Shown in pieces: positions 61,131-64,000 of a DNA stretch of 64,000 nt. The notes under the pieces are model-generated. The model searched no databases. It was not told the origin of the DNA and worked only from the letters and a program-made list of their open reading frames with translations. Numbering within the stretch: position 1 is the stretch's first letter; every line of letters begins with the position of its first letter. This stretch comes from Prevotella sp. (GTDB lineage: Bacteria > Bacteroidota > Bacteroidia > Bacteroidales > Bacteroidaceae): NCBI GenBank assembly GCA_022771625.1, contig JALFCW010000082.1:1-64000 (forward strand), in the 5' to 3' direction. A program made the position numbers and the translations under genes.

Positions 61131-61769
61131 ATTAGGAATTAGGAATTCCTCATTAAAAATCCTCTCAAACACCTCCTTCAACCTCTGTGGATTAGCAATA
61201 ATCTCCCTCACGAGGTTGAGATTCCTTTCGTTGTCCGAGCCCTGCACCCACAACTTGATATATCCGTTCACCGAATACTTGTTCTCCATGTGTTCCTGGA
61301 ATCTCTTCCACTGCTCCTCAGCCGAATACTCAGGATAATTGCTGAGCCCAAACTGCACAGCACGCCTGAACACCGTGTCAGGCTCCAGGTCGCGGTCAGC
61401 CTCAGCCACAATCTTTCCATATATGCTCCGAGGAGCACGAGATGCCGAGGCACGATGATCCTCCACCGCCTCCTTCATAATCTTCAGTTGGTCGGCAGTA
61501 AACCATTTCTTCAGTCGGGCATCGGTAAACAATATCCTTCCACCCTCAATATGATGAACAGCCCTCGCTCCCGCCATACCGAGGTCGTGATAGGCGGCAA
61601 TCACATACACCATATTCAGGTCGGCGCCCACCTTCACAGCCAGGTCCATGGCACGACGTATCACTCTCACCACATGTTCCATGTTGTGAGCCTTGTCGAA
61701 TTGTGCATACCGTGGCAGAATCTTACTTTCCACAAACTCCACCAAGTCGAGGCTAGCTGTCCTATTCAT
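61113..61769 (-). CDS. HD-domain phosphohydrolase
   Basis: This 218-residue protein has the HD metal motifs: His in AHNMEHVVRV (about 29), His-Asp in AAYHDLGMAG (about 60), His in AVHHIEGGRI and Asp in VAEADRDLEPD (about 128). It would hydrolyse a phosphate ester, perhaps a nucleotide. The last ten residues (FLIPNIINHH) come from the repeat array that follows. It is downstream of the small membrane peptide and the RluA gene on the same strand. Confidence 0.88.
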   Translation of the reverse strand: MNRTASLDLVEFVESKILPRYAQFDKAHNMEHVVRVIRRAMDLAVKVGADLNMVYVIAAYHDLGMAGARAVHHIEGGRILFTDARLKKWFTADQLKIMKEAVEDHRASASRAPRSIYGKIVAEADRDLEPDTVFRRAVQFGLSNYPEYSAEEQWKRFQEHMENKYSVNGYIKLWVQGSDNERNLNLVREIIANPQRLKEVFERIFNEEFLIPNIINHH

Positions 61770-61779
61770 ATATTCACCT

Positions 61780-61938
61780 TTATTTAATATATAGATAGTA
61801 GGTGGCTACGAGGATTATCACAAGGATGATGGTGACAACAGTCTTTATCATACAACTCGCCACCTTCTTTATCACCAGAAAGGCAATAATCAGCAGGATA
61901 AGTCCCGCAACATAATATCCGAAATTTGTCATCATCAT
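61780..61938 (-). CDS. Small two-helix membrane peptide, 52 aa
   Basis: This 52-codon gene starts MMMTNFGYYVAGLILL and ends VATYYLYIK, with two hydrophobic segments separated by KKVASCMIK. Its ATG immediately follows the stop codon of the pseudouridine synthase with no gap, and it ends 10 bases before the HD gene start. The tight spacing in a run of same-strand genes supports it as real. The function is unknown. Confidence 0.7.
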   Translation of the reverse strand: MMMTNFGYYVAGLILLIIAFLVIKKVASCMIKTVVTIILVIILVATYYLYIK

Positions 61939-62838
61939 TTATTTAAATAAATGTCTGAATCCCGCAGGTATTGGAGTTTCAAATTCCATACGCTCGTGAG
62001 TGACGGGATGAGTGAAACAAAGCATATAGGCATGCAGGCAAAGACGGTGCAGCGGGTCGTCGCCATTACCATATTTTATGTCTCCGCACACCGGATGGCC
62101 CATATCTGCTGAATGAACCCTTATCTGGTTTTTCCTTCCCGTTTCGAGTCGGTATTCCACGAGCGAGTGCTCAGTGGTGCGGTCGAGCACATGGAAATGC
62201 GTTATGGCATATTTTCCGCCGTTATCCACGGGCGATGAGTAAGTGATATACGCCTTGTTGTCCTTTAGCCAGTTAGCTATCGTGCCGCCTTCCTCCATCA
62301 CTTCGCCGCTCACCACAGCCACATATCTGCGGTCATATACGATGTCGTGCCAGTTGTGCTCCAGTATCTGTTCTGTTTCGATGTCCTTGGCATATATCAT
62401 GAGTCCGCTGGTGTCGCGGTCGAGTCGGTGCACCACATGCGCCCTGCAGTTCTGTCGGCTCTTGTGGAAATAGTCGTCGAGCACCGACTTCACATTGAGC
62501 GACGAGTGGCCGGCAGCCATCGACAATATACCGATATTCTTCTCCACAACGATTATCCATCGGTCCTCATAGGCTATCTTCACATATTTGCTCTTGAAGG
62601 CGCTTTGATTGCGCTTCGTCTTGCTCACTGCCACCTTCATTCCAGGCTTCAAGGGGAAGTCAAACTGAGTGACGCATTTTCCGTCCACCTTTATTCCTCG
62701 TCCTTGCAGTGTAGCTTTCACCTTCGAGCGGCTCTCCTTCACGTTTTCGAGCAGCCATTCCAGCAGGGGCCTTTCTTCGTTTACGGTCAGATGCGCCCAT
62801 TCGCCCTGTCCGTTGTTATATCCATGTCTGTATCCCAT
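61939..62838 (-). CDS. RluA-family pseudouridine synthase
   Basis: This 299-residue protein has an N-terminal S4-like RNA-binding region (about 20-80, LLENVKESRSKVKATLQGR) and a RluA catalytic domain with the Asp in VVHRLDRDTSGLMIYAK (about 140) and the ETGRKNQIRVHSADMGHPVCGD block (split as ETGRKNQIRVH and GHPVCGDIKYG). It would make pseudouridine in rRNA or tRNA. It lies 21 bases after menA. Confidence 0.95.
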   Translation of the reverse strand: MGYRHGYNNGQGEWAHLTVNEERPLLEWLLENVKESRSKVKATLQGRGIKVDGKCVTQFDFPLKPGMKVAVSKTKRNQSAFKSKYVKIAYEDRWIIVVEKNIGILSMAAGHSSLNVKSVLDDYFHKSRQNCRAHVVHRLDRDTSGLMIYAKDIETEQILEHNWHDIVYDRRYVAVVSGEVMEEGGTIANWLKDNKAYITYSSPVDNGGKYAITHFHVLDRTTEHSLVEYRLETGRKNQIRVHSADMGHPVCGDIKYGNGDDPLHRLCLHAYMLCFTHPVTHERMEFETPIPAGFRHLFK

Positions 62839-62859
62839 AAAATTATCTTAATTATTTTT

Positions 62860-63771
62860 CTATGATAGTAATATGCCAATAGTCACCATCGCTCCGTAGA
62901 TGAATATGTTTCTCGCCGTCTCACCGAGACAGATGTTGAGTGCCTTGCCGCGGCTGATACGCTTAATCCTAAGATATGTGTAATTATGGAAGACGAGATA
63001 TACTATCGGCAATACCGTAGCCAGAAAATATCCGTGAGTTAAATATGCTATTCCCATTACGCATGCTCCCCATCCGATGGCAAGGTAGAGTTGCAGCGAT
63101 GCTTTCTCGCCAATCTTTACCACCAGCGTTGTCTTGCCCACGTCCTTGTCGGTGTCGCGGTCGCGGAAGTTGTTCACTATCAGCAGAGTATCCACCACCA
63201 TTCCGCATGCCAGCGACATCAGAAAGATAAATGTATTACATGTGTGCAATTGTATATAATAAGTTATGCAAACGGGAATTATTCCGAAGAATACTACCAC
63301 GAGCACATCCCCCAGTCCTATGTACGATAGATGGGTGGTATATAGAAAGCAAAACGCCACGCATAGTATTCCGATGAGCAACATTTCCATTCCGCCGTAT
63401 AGGATGAGCGGCAGTCCTATTATGCAGGCCAGGCAAGTGGTTAAGGCGATGGCATGCTTCATTCTGTCAACGCTCACCCATCCTTGTGCGCATGCCCTGC
63501 GAGGTCCCAATCGAGTGGCAGCGTCGTCAGTGCCCTTGGCATAGTCGAAGAAATCATTTATGAAATTTGCGTCGATCTGCATCACCCATGCAAACAAGAG
63601 ACAGTTTATTGCCGCCACCCAATTGAATGGGTTGCCTTCATATCCTGTGGAATCCTTAAAGGCAAGGGCGAGACCGATCATCACTGGCACTGCTGCACCG
63701 CTAAGAGTCTTCGGTCGTGCTGCCAATATCCATGCCTTCATGGAGTCTTTCATTATCTCATTTGATTTCAT
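62860..63771 (-). CDS. menA: 1,4-Dihydroxy-2-naphthoate polyprenyltransferase
   Basis: MenA attaches the polyprenyl tail in menaquinone synthesis. The 303-residue UbiA-type membrane protein has AARPKTLSGAAVPVMIG near 16, the Asp-rich motif NFINDFFDYAKGTDD near 70 and the second Asp-rich motif NNFRDRDTDKDVGK near 205, and about eight membrane segments. The start chosen is the ATG at 63771; the ATG at codon 7 is possible. It leads a minus-strand run with RluA, the small peptide and HD genes. Confidence 0.95.
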   Translation of the reverse strand: MKSNEIMKDSMKAWILAARPKTLSGAAVPVMIGLALAFKDSTGYEGNPFNWVAAINCLLFAWVMQIDANFINDFFDYAKGTDDAATRLGPRRACAQGWVSVDRMKHAIALTTCLACIIGLPLILYGGMEMLLIGILCVAFCFLYTTHLSYIGLGDVLVVVFFGIIPVCITYYIQLHTCNTFIFLMSLACGMVVDTLLIVNNFRDRDTDKDVGKTTLVVKIGEKASLQLYLAIGWGACVMGIAYLTHGYFLATVLPIVYLVFHNYTYLRIKRISRGKALNICLGETARNIFIYGAMVTIGILLS

Positions 63772-63820
63772 TTTTCTCTTTTCGTATTATTTATTATCGT
63801 TGAACATTTTAACAATGTTG

Positions 63821-64000
63821 TCAAATGCCTCGGATATCTTCAATGATACAAATCACTGTCTTGGCAATCTTAACGTCATTTGGTGATTTCCCATGAGATA
63901 TATTGGTAAGATTAAACCAGTAGGACGTGTAATCAAAATTATCCTCTTCGTCAAAAGAAACAGAGTACTCTATTCCTTTGTCTGTTTTGAATAGATATTC
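63821..64000 (-). CDS. C-terminal end of an unidentified gene
   Basis: The open frame enters from the right edge and reads EYLFKTDKGIEYSVSFDEE to the stop at 63821, about 59 residues. No family is recognised. One base shifted, the region after about 63855 reads ISEAFDNIVKMFNDN to a later stop near 63793, which looks more protein-like, so a frameshift near the end is possible. Confidence 0.5.
   Translation of the reverse strand, partial: EYLFKTDKGIEYSVSFDEEDNFDYTSYWFNLTNISHGKSPNDVKIAKTVICIIEDIRGI

Noticed and set aside
1-64000. tRNA, rRNA, riboswitch or insertion-sequence genes
   Set aside because: Intergenic regions were read for these, and no cloverleaf, rRNA segment, known riboswitch core or transposase was found; a covariance-model search would be decisive.

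Overview
The window looks like chromosomal DNA of a gut or oral Bacteroidota, most likely Prevotellaceae. The reasons are Bacteroidota-type promoters (TTTG about 19-20 bases before TAnnTTTGC), families largely confined to this phylum (smalltalk peptides, HU-like proteins with Gly/Ser tails, DUF4248, DUF5686, DUF4468, PCMD and calycin-like secreted proteins, DUF2723), a menaquinone gene, and a sorting-tail-like C-terminus of the kind seen in Prevotella. I saw no rRNA, tRNA, insertion sequence, integrase, relaxase or CRISPR array.

Layout. 1-5 kb (minus strand): a cassette of primase-helicase, DUF4248, HU-like protein, smalltalk peptide and T7-lysozyme-like amidase, with a large inverted-repeat intergenic region. 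5-15 kb: an eroded surface-polysaccharide locus (sugar transferase, Panacea toxin-antitoxin pair, DUF354 protein, decayed wecB, Wza-like lipoprotein, FAD/Fe-S dehydrogenase, wlbA, CpsB-like phosphatase) without recognisable Wzx, Wzy or Wzc. 15-31.7 kb: housekeeping genes (queG, polysaccharide deacetylase, DUF2723, ZnuC and a YqaA-ZnuA fusion, purD, a DPP4-like peptidase, an rRNA methyltransferase, a histidine kinase, a Pit transporter). 31.9-37.6 kb: an ATP-grasp/HAD fusion beside myo-inositol-phosphate synthase, then a DUF5686 outer-membrane protein.

37.9-51.8 kb is an accessory island. A minus-strand operon encodes a second primase/helicase module with a DUF5675 protein. A divergent five-gene plus-strand operon encodes a coiled-coil protein, a partner protein, two different TcmP proteins and a three-Cys-motif (Gp37/Gp68, DUF5131) protein. 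A minus-strand operon encodes a near-identical relative of EcoRI, its methyltransferase, and two further adenine methyltransferases, one resembling M.RsrI. The island ends with a second HU-like protein and smalltalk pair. The same cassette parts (P-loop replication protein, HU-like protein ending in the same eight residues, smalltalk peptide, cell-wall-type protein) therefore occur twice in the window, the second time wrapped around probable defence genes.

51.9-64 kb: a secreted/outer-membrane trio (PCMD lipoprotein, beta-barrel, calycin-PCMD protein), LutC-like protein, kdsB, a DUF4468/small membrane protein/porin operon, an HD hydrolase, an overlooked 52-residue membrane peptide, an RluA-type pseudouridine synthase, menA and a partial gene at the edge.

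A second theme is repeats. Several families of dispersed intergenic elements recur (the GGCACGG/ATCTGTGG family, a 200-bp palindromic family with a GC-rich hairpin, C-rich tracts, and arrays of 7-9-base units). The short arrays have also entered coding sequence in frame, most clearly in queG and in the primase-helicase.
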